A stretch of DNA of 64,000 nt. Origin: Shinella sp. WSJ-2. Lineage in GTDB: Bacteria > Pseudomonadota > Alphaproteobacteria > Rhizobiales > Rhizobiaceae. The stretch lies in contig NZ_QWBU01000009.1 of NCBI RefSeq assembly GCF_003432075.1, forward strand, positions 62,001 through 126,000, given 5' to 3'. The notes below the pieces were generated by a model that was given only the letters and a program-made list of their open reading frames with translations, did no database searches and had not been told where the DNA came from. The translations under genes were made by a program, and so were the position numbers. This document shows, piece by piece, positions 54,132 to 63,616 of this stretch. Each line of letters opens with the position of its first letter. The stretch's first letter is position 1.

Positions 54132-54908
54132 TCAGCCGGCAAGCAGCTTGAGCGCGCTTGCATGCAGCGCCGGATCGCCGGCCGCGATGACGCACCCCTT
54201 CCAGCCGAGATCGAGCGGACCGCCCTGCCAATCGGTGACGATACCGCCTGCGCCCTCGATGATGGCGGTCGGGGCAAAGAGGTCATAGGCGTCGAAACCG
54301 GCATCCACGGCGAGGTCCGTGCGGCCGCGCGCGAGGCAGCCATAGCTGTAGCAGCTGCCGCCGTATTGCGTGAACTGCACGGCGTTGTCGAGCCGCGCGA
54401 AGGGTATGCGGTCGGCTTCCGGTACGAAGCGCGGGTTGGAGGAGGTCATATAGGCATCGGCCAACGCCGTGCCCTTGCGGCAGCGGATCGGCTTGCCATT
54501 GTGCCAGGCGCCGCGACCGGAAATGCCAGTCAGGCGCTCGGCGGTGGCGGGCAGATCGATGACGCCGAGCAAGGGCTTGCCGCCACGTGCCAGCGATATC
54601 AGCGTGCCATAGACCGGGATGCCGGCGACCCAAGCGGCGGTGCCGTCAATCGGGTCGAGCACCCAGACGAACTCGGCCTCCAGCCGTTCGCTGCCATATT
54701 CTTCACCCATGATGCCGTGGTCGGGAAAGGCGGCGCGGATCTGTTCGCGCAGCCGGGCTTCCACCGCGCGGTCGGTGGCGGTGACGAAACTCGCATCCTG
54801 TTTCAGGTCGACGCGGGGCGCCTCTTCGGCGGCGGCCAGAAGCAGGGTGCGGGAGCTATCGGCGATTTTCTCGGCGAAGGCGAGGAAGGTTTCGGTGCTG
54901 TCGGTCAT
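54132..54908 (-). CDS. Inositol-monophosphatase-family enzyme (HisN/CysQ-like)
   Basis: 258 residues with Mg-binding motifs GEEYGSE and the DPIDGTAAWVAGIP loop, and a C-terminal DAYDLFAPTAIIEGAGGIVTDWQG. The family covers inositol-phosphatase, histidinol-phosphatase (HisN) and 3'-phosphoadenosine phosphatase; sequence alone does not decide. ATG 54908 is preferred to TTG 54920. It follows the ABC ATPase gene by 8 bp in the same operon, so the phosphatase may act on an imported compound. Confidence 0.85.
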   Translation of the reverse strand: MTDSTETFLAFAEKIADSSRTLLLAAAEEAPRVDLKQDASFVTATDRAVEARLREQIRAAFPDHGIMGEEYGSERLEAEFVWVLDPIDGTAAWVAGIPVYGTLISLARGGKPLLGVIDLPATAERLTGISGRGAWHNGKPIRCRKGTALADAYMTSSNPRFVPEADRIPFARLDNAVQFTQYGGSCYSYGCLARGRTDLAVDAGFDAYDLFAPTAIIEGAGGIVTDWQGGPLDLGWKGCVIAAGDPALHASALKLLAG

Positions 54909-54916
54909 GGCGTTTC

Positions 54917-55654
54917 TCAATGGGCAAGGATCTGTCCGAGGAAAGTGCGGGCACGCTCGGATTTGGGGGCTGCGAAGAATTCGGCGGGGGTGGAGACTTC
55001 GACGATCTCGCCCTGGTCCATGAAGACGATGCGGTCGGCGACGGAACGGGCAAAGCCCATCTCGTGCGTCACGCAGACCATCGTCATGCCCTCGCGGGCA
55101 AGGTCGGTCATCACGTCGAGCACTTCGGAGATCATTTCCGGATCGAGCGCCGAGGTCGGCTCGTCGAACAGCATGACCTCCGGGTTCATGCAGAGCGCGC
55201 GGGCGATCGCGACGCGCTGCTGCTGGCCACCGGAAAGCTGCGAGGGATATTTGTGCGCCTGGTCGGGAATGCGCACGCGGGTGAGATATTTCATGGCGAT
55301 GGCTTCCGCCTCCACCGTCGCCATCTTGCGCACCAGGCGCGGCGCGAGCGTCAGGTTTTCCAGCACGGTCATGTGCGGGAAGAGGTTGAAGCTCTGAAAC
55401 ACCATGCCGACCTCGCGGCGCACGAGATCGATCTTCTTCTCGTCGTCGGTCAGCTCCTCGCCGCCGACAACGATGCGGCCGCCGTCATGCTCCTCGAGCC
55501 GGTTGATGCAGCGGATCATGGTCGATTTTCCCGAGCCCGAAGGGCCGCAGACCACGACCTTCTCGCCCTTGGCGATCGTGAGATTGACGTCCTTCAGCGC
55601 GTGATAGGTGCCGTAGAACTTGTTCATCTTTTCCAGGACAATGATATCGGCCAT
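54917..55654 (-). CDS. Polar amino-acid ABC transporter ATP-binding protein
   Basis: 245 residues: Walker [45 protein letters not shown] and [13 protein letters not shown], ending [14 protein letters not shown] as in GlnQ/HisP/OccP-type proteins. The ATG shares one base with the upstream permease stop. Third in a four-gene transporter order; the phosphatase gene follows. Confidence 0.93.
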   Translation of the reverse strand: MADIIVLEKMNKFYGTYHALKDVNLTIAKGEKVVVCGPSGSGKSTMIRCINRLEEHDGGRIVVGGEELTDDEKKIDLVRREVGMVFQSFNLFPHMTVLENLTLAPRLVRKMATVEAEAIAMKYLTRVRIPDQAHKYPSQLSGGQQQRVAIARALCMNPEVMLFDEPTSALDPEMISEVLDVMTDLAREGMTMVCVTHEMGFARSVADRIVFMDQGEIVEVSTPAEFFAAPKSERARTFLGQILAH

Positions 55655-56346
55655 CAGGTCTTTCTCACATGGCGGTTCGCATAGGTCTCGATCAGCGTGA
55701 AGCCGGTCTGGATGATCCAGACGAGCACGAGATAGATGATCGTCGCGGCGATGAAGATCTCGTAAGGGGCGAAGGTATCGGCCACGATGGTGCGGGCGAC
55801 ACCCGTCATTTCCATCAGCGTGACGGTGGAGGCGAGCGCGGTCGACTTCAGCATGGAGACAATCTCGTTGCTGTAAGCGGGCAGCGCCAGCCGGACGGCG
55901 AGCGGCGCGGTGATGCGGGTGGTGCGCTGGAACTTGGAAAGACCAAGCGCCTTGCCGGCCTCGACGAAACCCTTGTCGACGCCGAGCACGCCGCCGCGCA
56001 GGATTTCCGAGACATAAGCCGCCGTGTTGAGCGACAGCGCGATGACCGAGCACCAATAGGGCTCGCGCAGGAGCGGCCAAAGCACGCTCTGCCGGATGAA
56101 ACCGAACTGCGGCAGGCCGTGATAGATGACGAAGAGCTGCACGAGCAGCGGCGTGCCGCGGAAGAAGTAGATATAGGCCTTGGCCGGCCAGACGAGCCAG
56201 GACCGGCGCGATAGCCGCATCAGCAGGATGCCGACGGCGAGGATCAGGCCGAACAGGGTGGAGACGGCGAGAAGGTTGAGGGTCAGCCCCAGGCCTTGCA
56301 GGATCTTTGGCAGGCTGGTGGCGATCAGCGAGAGATCGAAGCTCAT
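55654..56346 (-). CDS. Polar amino-acid ABC transporter permease (HisM/OccM-like)
   Basis: 230 residues with about five helices and the PAAT EAA loop ([47 protein letters not shown]). The start overlaps the previous permease by 4 bp. It pairs with the permease at 56343 in a heterodimeric channel. Confidence 0.92.
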   Translation of the reverse strand: MSFDLSLIATSLPKILQGLGLTLNLLAVSTLFGLILAVGILLMRLSRRSWLVWPAKAYIYFFRGTPLLVQLFVIYHGLPQFGFIRQSVLWPLLREPYWCSVIALSLNTAAYVSEILRGGVLGVDKGFVEAGKALGLSKFQRTTRITAPLAVRLALPAYSNEIVSMLKSTALASTVTLMEMTGVARTIVADTFAPYEIFIAATIIYLVLVWIIQTGFTLIETYANRHVRKT

Positions 56347-57038
56347 CGGGCACCTCTCAGATGACGGTTGGCACGCCGCTCCAGCCAGCCGACGGCGAGC
56401 GTGATGACAGTGGTCATGGCCAGATAGATCAGGGCGACGGTCATGTAGAGCAGGAAGGGGCGGTGGATGAGCGAGTTCGCCATCTTGGCGACGAAGAGGA
56501 TTTCCTCCAGCCCAATGATCGAGACGAGTGCGGTGTCCTTCATGATGGACAGCATGTGATTGCCGAAATTCGGCAGCGCCAGCCGCCACATCTGCGGCAG
56601 GCGGACATAGCGGAAGATCTGATGGCGCTTGAGGCTGAGCGCCCGCGCCGCCTCGACCTGCCCGCGATCGACGCCGAGAAAGGCGCCGCGGAAGGTCTCG
56701 GTCATATAGGCCCCGACGATCAGGCCGATGGCGATGGAGCCCGCCCAGAACGGCGGCAGATCGATGAACTTCACCGAGGGATCGACGAGCTGCACCAATT
56801 GGGTAAGCGCGATCGCCATGCCGAAATAGAAAAGCAGCAGCACGAGCAGCTCGGGTGCGCCGCGAAACACGATGGTGTAGCCCTGGGCCACGCCGCGCAG
56901 GATGCGGCTTTTCGACAGTTTCGCCGAGGCCCCGAGGAGACCGCAGACGACCGCAATCACCAGCGACACCGAAAAGACCTGCAACACCGTCATCAGGCCG
57001 AAGAAGAAGTCGTCCCACCAGCCGTCGAGTACCGACAT
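56343..57038 (-). CDS. Polar amino-acid ABC transporter permease (HisQ/OccQ-like)
   Basis: 231 residues: [16 protein letters not shown] and [47 protein letters not shown] are typical of the HisQ/OccQ permeases. RBS GGAGGTACGGC precedes the ATG. It lies 65 bp after the binding-protein gene. Confidence 0.92.
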   Translation of the reverse strand: MSVLDGWWDDFFFGLMTVLQVFSVSLVIAVVCGLLGASAKLSKSRILRGVAQGYTIVFRGAPELLVLLLFYFGMAIALTQLVQLVDPSVKFIDLPPFWAGSIAIGLIVGAYMTETFRGAFLGVDRGQVEAARALSLKRHQIFRYVRLPQMWRLALPNFGNHMLSIMKDTALVSIIGLEEILFVAKMANSLIHRPFLLYMTVALIYLAMTTVITLAVGWLERRANRHLRGAR

Positions 57039-57102
57039 GCCGTACCTCCAGAATCTCTATGCGGATCGGGCGCCGCGACGGACGCGACGCCCGGAGGTCT
57101 TG

Positions 57103-57918
57103 TTACTGGCCGACGCCCTTCCAGTTTGCCGGCTGGATGGAGAAGGGGAAATATTTCAGGCTGAACTTCTCGAGCGAGCCGTCCTTGATCATGTCTTCCA
57201 GCGCCTTGTCGATCTTGGCGAGCAGTTCGTCATTGCCCTTGCGCAGGCCCACGCCGACGCCCGGACCGAAATATTCGACCTCGTCGATCGGCGGCGAGAC
57301 GAATTCGAAGCCGGCACCATTCTCCTTGCTGAGGAAGTCGAGATAGGCCTTCATGGGATTGGTGATGGCGATGTCGATGCGGCCGTTCTGCAGGTCGAGC
57401 AGCATGGGCTGGGCACCGTCGTAAAGCGCGATTTCCGCGCCCGGCAGCTTGGCCTCCACCCATTTCGCATAGGTCGAGGCACGCTCCACGCCGAAGCGCA
57501 GGCCGTTGAAAGCGTCCGGGATCGGCTTGCCGTCCGCGTCGAACAGCTTCAGCGCGGCGTCCTTGGAGCCGAGGATACGGCCGAGCGAGACGCGGTAGGG
57601 GACCGAGAAATCGATCTTCTGCTTGCGCTCTTCAGTGATCGACATGGAGGCAACGATCAGGTCGAACTTGCTGGCGAGCAGCGCCGGGATCATGCCGTCC
57701 CACTCCTGGCAGACATAATCGAGCTCGACGCCGATGCGCTCGGCAATGCCCTTGGCGACATCGACATCGTAGCCGGCCATCTCGCCCTCGGGCGTGCGGT
57801 AGTTGAAGGGCGCGTAGGTGCACTCCATGCCGACGCGCAGCGTTTCGGCTTGGGCGGGCATGGCAACCGCCATCAGGCTGACAACTGTGGCGGACAACAG
57901 ACCGGTCATGAGTTTCAT
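57103..57918 (-). CDS. Polar amino-acid ABC transporter substrate-binding protein
   Basis: 271 residues: signal peptide ending AMPAQA-E, then TLRVGMECTYAPFNYRTPEGEMAGYDVDVAKGIAERIGVELDYV, the family 3 solute-binding (HisJ/OccT) core. A Cys near residue 33 and another near 69 could form a disulfide. The ligand is probably a cationic or otherwise polar amino acid or opine-like compound. It is the first gene of the transporter operon. The 200-bp gap before it has CCTAGG in an ATCCaCCTAGGggat context at 58002. Confidence 0.92.
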   Translation of the reverse strand: MKLMTGLLSATVVSLMAVAMPAQAETLRVGMECTYAPFNYRTPEGEMAGYDVDVAKGIAERIGVELDYVCQEWDGMIPALLASKFDLIVASMSITEERKQKIDFSVPYRVSLGRILGSKDAALKLFDADGKPIPDAFNGLRFGVERASTYAKWVEAKLPGAEIALYDGAQPMLLDLQNGRIDIAITNPMKAYLDFLSKENGAGFEFVSPPIDEVEYFGPGVGVGLRKGNDELLAKIDKALEDMIKDGSLEKFSLKYFPFSIQPANWKGVGQ

Positions 57919-58121
57919 GGCATTCCCCTTCTTTGTTGGCTCTGACGGCGGTCCTCACTCCGCCGATGGGCAACGATGCGCCGCCGGGAGGGGGGGAGGA
58001 AATCCACCTAGGGGATGATGCCGATGAGCTCGAAAATGACGCCCGCCATCACCCTCGGGGTGGATGGAATGTGACATCAGGTTGATCTAGCCCTTTGGTA
58101 TGCAGGCCAGAGGAGAGCCCC

Positions 58122-59234
58122 ATGAAATATGTCCGCATGCCCATCGAGCTGGAATCCCCCGAGCAGCTCGGCTACGACACGATCCGCTACAATCTCTCGG
58201 AAAGCTCGGTCGCCGATCGCCGCCTGGGTGAGCTGAATCTCCGGCTGGACGACATCCTGCTGTGCTACGGCGACCATCGCGGCGCGCCGGATCTGCGCGG
58301 CCTGATCGCCGGCACGGGTGAAGGGCTGAAGGCCGATGACGTGCTCGTCACGGCGGGTGCGGCGGGTGCGCTCTTCATCATCGCGACCTCGATGCTGGAG
58401 GCCGGCGACCACATCGTCGTGGTCAGGCCGAACTATGCGACGAACCTCGAAACGCCGCGCACCATCGGTGCCGACATGACCATCGTCGATCTCACCTTCG
58501 AGACCGGCTACCGGCTCGATCTTGCAGCTATCGAGGCGGCGATCCGGCCGGAGACGAAGTATGTCTCGGTCACCTATCCGCACAACCCGACCGGCGTGAT
58601 GATTTCCGAAAGCGAGCTGAAGGCGCTCGTCGCACTCATCGAACGTAAAGGCACGCGCCTGCTGTTCGACGAGACCTATCGCGAGATGACCTCGGGCACG
58701 ATGCTGCCGGTTGCCGCCAGCCTGTCTGACCGGGTGATCAGCGTGTCCTCGCTGTCCAAGACCTACGGCATTCCCGGCATCCGCATCGGCTGGCTGATCA
58801 CGCGCGATGCCAACCTCATGGAAACCTTCCTCGCCGCGCGTGAGCAGATCGGCATCTCCGGCAGCACGGTGGATGAATACATCGCCTATGTCGCGCTCAG
58901 CCAGCGCGATGCGTGGCTCGCCTTCAACAATGCCCGCATCGCCAGCGCCTTTGCCATCGTCAAGGACTGGATCGCGTCCGAGCCGCTCGTCGAGTGGATT
59001 GCGTCGTCGGGCGGCTGCGTCTGTTTCCCGCGCATCGTGCCTTCGGCCAATGTCGATCTCGCCGGTTTTCACGAAAGCCTGTACAGCCGCCACCAGGCCT
59101 ATGTCGGCCGCGGCAGCTGGTTCGAGCAGGACGACCGGCACTTCCGCATCGGCTACGCCTGGCCGACCGAGGACGAGCTGCGCAAGGGGCTTGCGGCCAT
59201 CTCGGCCGCGATCCGCGAAAACCTGAAGAACTGA
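58122..59234 (+). CDS. Class I/II PLP aminotransferase
   Basis: 370 residues of fold type I: substrate and PLP residues in YPHNPTGVM, LLFDETYREM (Asp contacting PLP nitrogen) and the Schiff-base Lys213 in SVSSLSKTYGIPGIRIGW. Relatives include capreomycidine-synthase-like and other beta/gamma-lyase-type aminotransferases. ATG 58122 follows AGAGGAG. It is divergent from the amino-acid transporter, suggesting it acts on the imported compound. Confidence 0.9.
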   Translation: MKYVRMPIELESPEQLGYDTIRYNLSESSVADRRLGELNLRLDDILLCYGDHRGAPDLRGLIAGTGEGLKADDVLVTAGAAGALFIIATSMLEAGDHIVVVRPNYATNLETPRTIGADMTIVDLTFETGYRLDLAAIEAAIRPETKYVSVTYPHNPTGVMISESELKALVALIERKGTRLLFDETYREMTSGTMLPVAASLSDRVISVSSLSKTYGIPGIRIGWLITRDANLMETFLAAREQIGISGSTVDEYIAYVALSQRDAWLAFNNARIASAFAIVKDWIASEPLVEWIASSGGCVCFPRIVPSANVDLAGFHESLYSRHQAYVGRGSWFEQDDRHFRIGYAWPTEDELRKGLAAISAAIRENLKN

Positions 59235-59297
59235 TGGAACGAGGGGCGAACCAGGTTCGCCCCTAGCCGTCGACACGGTCCTCCTGCCCTCTCCTCC

Positions 59298-59382
59298 GTC
59301 ATGTCAGGGCTTGACCCGAGGATCCACCCATCCGCACCGCCTCGCTTGTGGCGTGGATCCTCGGCTCAAGGCCGAGGATGAC
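59298..59382. repeat. Rhizobial-type palindromic intergenic repeat
   Basis: Imperfect inverted arms of about 30 bp (59298-59327 and 59353-59382), both containing the CGAGGATCCAC core and a TTGA-centred stretch, separated by 25 bases. Elements of this kind are scattered between genes in rhizobial genomes. It lies between convergent genes, so it may also help end transcription. The remainder of 59235-59466 holds nothing else I recognise. Confidence 0.75.
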
Positions 59383-59466
59383 GTTGGTGGGTGGGATGGG
59401 CGCACGGGTTTTTAATGAGGCGCGGGCTGTGGGAGCGGCCTGGGACGCGAGCATGCCCCCCTCACC

Positions 59467-60282
59467 TCACAGATTGAGACTGCGCAGAAACGTCGAGAAC
59501 AGCTCCTGCTGCGTGGAGAGATTGAGCTTGGCATAGAGCTTCTGCCGGTGCGTCTTCACCGTGGCGATCGAGATGCCCAGGTGAAAGCTGATCGACTCGC
59601 TGGAATGTCCCTTCAGGATCAACAATGCCACCTCGCGCTCGCGCGGGCTCAGCACATCACGGCCGAAATCGCTGAAGAGATGATCGATGGGGCGTGCCTG
59701 CGGCGCATTCTCGTTGCGCGACAGATGCGCCCAGAGCCTGCGGAAGATCGCCGCGATCAAGGGATGCGCCTCGCGCAGCCGGGCGACGGACGCCGCGTCG
59801 AAACCGCCTTCGCTGCGGATGCGCGACAGGCTGATCTCCGCCATTTCGCCACCCGGCAGGTCCATGGCGATCAGCAGCTCCTCCATGCCTTCCGGCCAGC
59901 CATGGGTGCGATAACCCAATTCCTCGTCCTGATGGCGGCGGATATCAAGGCCACGATAGAGATCGGAGCCGAGATACTCATCCGGCGCCAGATCCCGCAT
60001 CAGGTAGATGCCCCCGGGCAGACCGGCGAGATAGGCGTTGTAGAACGGATTGAGCAGGTAGGTACCGGCGATGAAGAGCTGCACCGCCCGTTTGGCCTTG
60101 GGGCCGGAAAACGTATCGAAGACGTAGCTCGGCCCACCGTTCTTACGGTGCACCACCGACAGCGCCAGATGGAACCGCGCCACCGAGCCGATGGCCGCCA
60201 GCAGCGCCGACACGCTGTCGGGCTGGTCGTAGCGGTCGAGCGCATGAGAGAAAGGCTCTATCCAGCGGGCACTGTCGGTCAT
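59467..60282 (-). CDS. LuxR-type transcriptional regulator
   Basis: 271 residues: an unrecognised N-terminal sensory region of about 190 residues (no clear autoinducer-domain or receiver motif) and a C-terminal GerE/LuxR helix-turn-helix (DVLSPREREVALLILKGHSSESISFHLGISIATVKTHRQKLYAKLNLSTQQELFSTFL). It sits in the middle of the PLP/catabolic genes and is their likely regulator. The ATG is preceded by weak purine signals. Confidence 0.87.
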   Translation of the reverse strand: MTDSARWIEPFSHALDRYDQPDSVSALLAAIGSVARFHLALSVVHRKNGGPSYVFDTFSGPKAKRAVQLFIAGTYLLNPFYNAYLAGLPGGIYLMRDLAPDEYLGSDLYRGLDIRRHQDEELGYRTHGWPEGMEELLIAMDLPGGEMAEISLSRIRSEGGFDAASVARLREAHPLIAAIFRRLWAHLSRNENAPQARPIDHLFSDFGRDVLSPREREVALLILKGHSSESISFHLGISIATVKTHRQKLYAKLNLSTQQELFSTFLRSLNL

Positions 60283-60343
60283 GTTCCATCTGTGAGATTC
60301 CCGAAGAAAAACGGCTAGTTATATCCCTTTACGACAGCCGCCC

Positions 60344-61579
60344 TCACGCGACAAGCTTGCCGACCGCGCCAAGCGTCCGCTCGATCTCCTCGGCGCAATT
60401 GTAGTGTGCGATACCGATACGCACCACACCTTCATCCTCGGAAAGGCCGAGATGGCGGGCCGGCTCCAGCGCGTAATTGTGGCCGGACCAGATATTGATG
60501 TCCTCGCCCGCCAGCGCCTCGGCGAAACGATGGGTCGAGACACGGTCATGCGTGAACGAGATCGTCGGCACGCGATGGGCGAAGAGGTTGGGATTGGCGA
60601 TGCCGACCAGCCGGACGCCCGGCAGCGCGGTCAGGCCGCCGATCAGCCGGCGCGTCAGGCCCGCCTCATAGGCATCGAAGGCCTGATAGGCAGCGGCCAT
60701 CTTTTCGCGCCGTGTGCCCGTGCTGCCGGCCGCTTCGCCTGTCGATGCGAGATAATCGATCGTCGCGGTGAGGCCGGCGAGAAGCTCGGTCTGCGGCGTG
60801 CCGGTGCAGAAGCGATCCGGAATGTCATCGCTCTGGCAGCGCACGCGATGCGGCGGCAGCGCGCGCAACAGATCGCCACGGCCCCAGAGCACGCCGAGAT
60901 GCGGGCCGAAGAACTTGTAGGACGAGCAGACGAGGAAATCGCAGCCGATCGCCTGCACATCCGGCAGGTGGTGCGGCGCAAGCTGCACCGCATCGATCCA
61001 GACGAGCGCGCCTGCCGCCTTGGCCAAGGCCGTCAGCGCGGCGACGTCGTTGATGCTGCCGGTCATGTTCGAGGCGTAGTTGAGCGCCAGGAATTTCGTG
61101 CGCGGCGTGAGAAGGGCTGCAAGGTCCTCCGGCTCGATGCGCCAGGTCTCCTTGTTGAAGGGCAGCCACTTTACCGTCAGCCCATAGGCCTCGGCCATGG
61201 CAAGCCACGGCGAGACATTGCCTTCGTGATCCATGCGCGTGACGATGATCTCGTCGCCGGGGGAAAGCGTGCTGCCGATGACGCGCCCCATCTGGAAGGC
61301 GAGCGTCGTCATGTTCGGGCCGATGATCATCTCCTGCCAGGAGGAGGCGTTGACGAATTCGGCTGCCGCGTCATGCGCCGCACGCCAGGTGGCATCCGCG
61401 CGCTGAGAGGCTGCAAAGCGCCCGCCGAGATTGGACGAGGCCGTCGCCATCGCCCCGGCCACGGCGTCGATCACCGTTTTGGGAACGAGCGTCCCGGCGG
61501 GATTATCGAGATAGGCGGTGCGCGAACCCTCCAAAGCGGGGAAGGAAGCGCGGATGAGGTCGATCGGATAGGCAGTCAT
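60344..61579 (-). CDS. Cysteine-desulfurase-like class V PLP enzyme
   Basis: 411 residues: YLDNPAGTLVPKTVIDAV opening, HEGNVSPWL, a DAVQLAPHHLPDVQAIGCDFLVCSSYKFFGPHLGVLWG segment with the Schiff-base Lys222, and a C-terminal RVSTHRFAEALAGEDINIWSGHNYA. This matches the VC1184-like subfamily, whose substrate is not known and may not be cysteine. ATG 61579 gives the natural start; the longer frame overlaps intergenic sequence. It lies 70 bp downstream of the hydroxyacyl-CoA dehydrogenase gene. Confidence 0.88.
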   Translation of the reverse strand: MTAYPIDLIRASFPALEGSRTAYLDNPAGTLVPKTVIDAVAGAMATASSNLGGRFAASQRADATWRAAHDAAAEFVNASSWQEMIIGPNMTTLAFQMGRVIGSTLSPGDEIIVTRMDHEGNVSPWLAMAEAYGLTVKWLPFNKETWRIEPEDLAALLTPRTKFLALNYASNMTGSINDVAALTALAKAAGALVWIDAVQLAPHHLPDVQAIGCDFLVCSSYKFFGPHLGVLWGRGDLLRALPPHRVRCQSDDIPDRFCTGTPQTELLAGLTATIDYLASTGEAAGSTGTRREKMAAAYQAFDAYEAGLTRRLIGGLTALPGVRLVGIANPNLFAHRVPTISFTHDRVSTHRFAEALAGEDINIWSGHNYALEPARHLGLSEDEGVVRIGIAHYNCAEEIERTLGAVGKLVA

Positions 61580-61649
61580 GGGCGGCACCCTTTGCAGAAC
61601 GCTGTTGTCTGCTCCTGTGTGCCGCGTTCTGCCCCTCGCCGCCATCCTC

Positions 61650-63608
61650 CTAGGAGATGAGGCCGGCGGCAAACATCGGGCCGCCCTTGTGCGCAGGAAA
61701 GCCGTAGCCGTTGATCATCACCAGATCAATATCGCTGGCGCGCGCGGCAATGCCCTCCGCAAGCAGCGCCCTGCCCTCATCGGCCATCACCTTCAGAAGC
61801 CGGTCCATGATCTCGTCTGCCGTGAAGGCGCGCGGCACGATGCCCTTCGCCGCCCGCGCCGCCTCGATCACGGCGGTGACGGCGGGATCGACGGTTTTCT
61901 CACCGTTCGGATAGGCATACCAGCCGAGCCCGGTCTTGCGCCCGAGCCGACCCGCCTCGCACAGCCTGTCGGCGATGTCGACATAGCGTTCGGCGGGATC
62001 GCGTGTCGCGGCCTGGCGCTTTCGGCGCGCCCAGGCGATCTCGAGGCCGGCCATGTCGCTGACGGCGAAAAAGCCCATCGGGAAACCATAGGCCTCCATC
62101 GCCGCATCGATCTCCTGCGGCAGCGCACCATCCTCCACCATGAATTCTGCCTCGCGACGATAGGCGGAGAAGATGCGGTTGCCGACGAACCCTTCGGTGA
62201 CGCCGCAGACGACGGGGAGCTTGCCGAGGCGTTTGACGAAAGCGAGCGCGCTTGCCAGCACGTCGGGCGCGGTTTTCGTGCAGTCGACCACTTCCACGAG
62301 GCGCATGATATTGGCCGGCGAGAAGAAATGCAGGCCGACCACGCGCGACGGATCGGCGGTTGCGGCAGCGATCGTGTCGGGATCGAGATAACTCGTATTG
62401 GTCGCCAGGATGGCCTGTGGCGCGACGATGCCGTCGAGCCTGCGGAACAGTTCCGTCTTGACCGCGAGGTCGTCGAAGACCGCTTCGATCACCAGATCGG
62501 CCGTCGCGAGGTTTTTGGCCTCGGCTGTCGTTTCCAACCGGGAGAGGCAGGCGTCGCGCATGTCGGGCGTAAGGCGCTTTGACTGGACGGCCTTGTCGAG
62601 CAGGCCGGCGATGCGGGCGCGGCCGCTCTCGGCCGCCTCCACACTCTGCTCCAGCGCAACGACGCGATAGCCGCCGGTGAGCGCCGAGACGGCGATGCCG
62701 GAGCCCATCAGCCCCGTGCCGACCACACCGATGGTTTCGATGCGCCGCGCCTGCACGCCCTCAAGCGCATCGACCTTGCCGGCGGCGCGCTCGGCGAAGA
62801 AGACATGCCGCAAGGCGGCGGATTCCTGGGAATCGCGCAGGCGAAGGAAGGTGGCGCGCTCCTCCGTCAGCCCCTGTTCGAGGCTGAGCCGGCCGGCTGC
62901 CTTGACGAGGCGGATGGCCTCGGCGGGTGCGATCTGGCCACGGCTCTTGCCGATGACCTTCGCCTCCGCCGCGCTGACGGCGGTCTCATCTGCGCGGGGC
63001 ACGGCAAGCGCGCCGGTACGGCGCAGCGGCTGCCCGGCCTTTTCCTTCATGGCGGCGATGGCGGCAGCAATGGCGTCGGCGGCAACCGCGTCGGCAAGGC
63101 CCAATGCCACAGCTTCGGCGCTCTTTACCGCCCGTCCCGTGCCGATGAGATCGATGGCCGCGACCGTGCCAATCAGACGCGGCAGGCGCTGCGTTCCGCC
63201 GGCACCGGGAACGAGGCCGAGCTTTACCTCCGGCAAGCCAAAGCTTGCGCCTTCCCCGGCGATACGGCCATGGCAGGCCAGCGCCACCTCGCAGCCACCG
63301 CCGAGCGCCGCGCCGTTCACGGCTGAGACTACGGGTTTTTCGAAGCGCTCAATACGCTCGATAACATCAGGAAGTATGGGTTCGACCGGCGGCTTACCGA
63401 ATTCCTTGATATCGGCCCCGCCGATGAAGGTGCGGCCTGCGCCCGTAACCACGATACCGACGATGTCCGTCGCGCTGGCGGCATGGTCCAACGCTTCGAC
63501 CAGTCCCGCACGGACATGCGCCGACAGCGCGTTGACCGGCGAATTGTCGATGGTGACGACGAGCACGCCGTCATGGCTTAAGGCCGAAACGCTCTCGGAA
63601 AACCGCAT
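61650..63608 (-). CDS. Bifunctional enoyl-CoA hydratase/3-hydroxyacyl-CoA dehydrogenase (FadB/FadJ-like)
   Basis: About 652 residues. The N-terminal crotonase domain (1-190) has NGAALGGGCEVAL and LPEVKLGLVPGAGGTQRL, holding both catalytic glutamates. A GxGxxG motif (VVGTGLMGSGIAV) near 300 starts the NAD-dependent hydroxyacyl-CoA dehydrogenase (LHFFSPANIMRLVEV), followed by two C-terminal dimerisation repeats. It lacks the extra isomerase hints of long FadB. ATG 63608 is chosen; GTG 63614 is possible. No thiolase lies nearby, so degradation of a CoA ester from an unusual carbon source is suggested. Confidence 0.9.
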   Translation of the reverse strand: MRFSESVSALSHDGVLVVTIDNSPVNALSAHVRAGLVEALDHAASATDIVGIVVTGAGRTFIGGADIKEFGKPPVEPILPDVIERIERFEKPVVSAVNGAALGGGCEVALACHGRIAGEGASFGLPEVKLGLVPGAGGTQRLPRLIGTVAAIDLIGTGRAVKSAEAVALGLADAVAADAIAAAIAAMKEKAGQPLRRTGALAVPRADETAVSAAEAKVIGKSRGQIAPAEAIRLVKAAGRLSLEQGLTEERATFLRLRDSQESAALRHVFFAERAAGKVDALEGVQARRIETIGVVGTGLMGSGIAVSALTGGYRVVALEQSVEAAESGRARIAGLLDKAVQSKRLTPDMRDACLSRLETTAEAKNLATADLVIEAVFDDLAVKTELFRRLDGIVAPQAILATNTSYLDPDTIAAATADPSRVVGLHFFSPANIMRLVEVVDCTKTAPDVLASALAFVKRLGKLPVVCGVTEGFVGNRIFSAYRREAEFMVEDGALPQEIDAAMEAYGFPMGFFAVSDMAGLEIAWARRKRQAATRDPAERYVDIADRLCEAGRLGRKTGLGWYAYPNGEKTVDPAVTAVIEAARAAKGIVPRAFTADEIMDRLLKVMADEGRALLAEGIAARASDIDLVMINGYGFPAHKGGPMFAAGLIS

Positions 63609-63616
63609 CTTCACGC

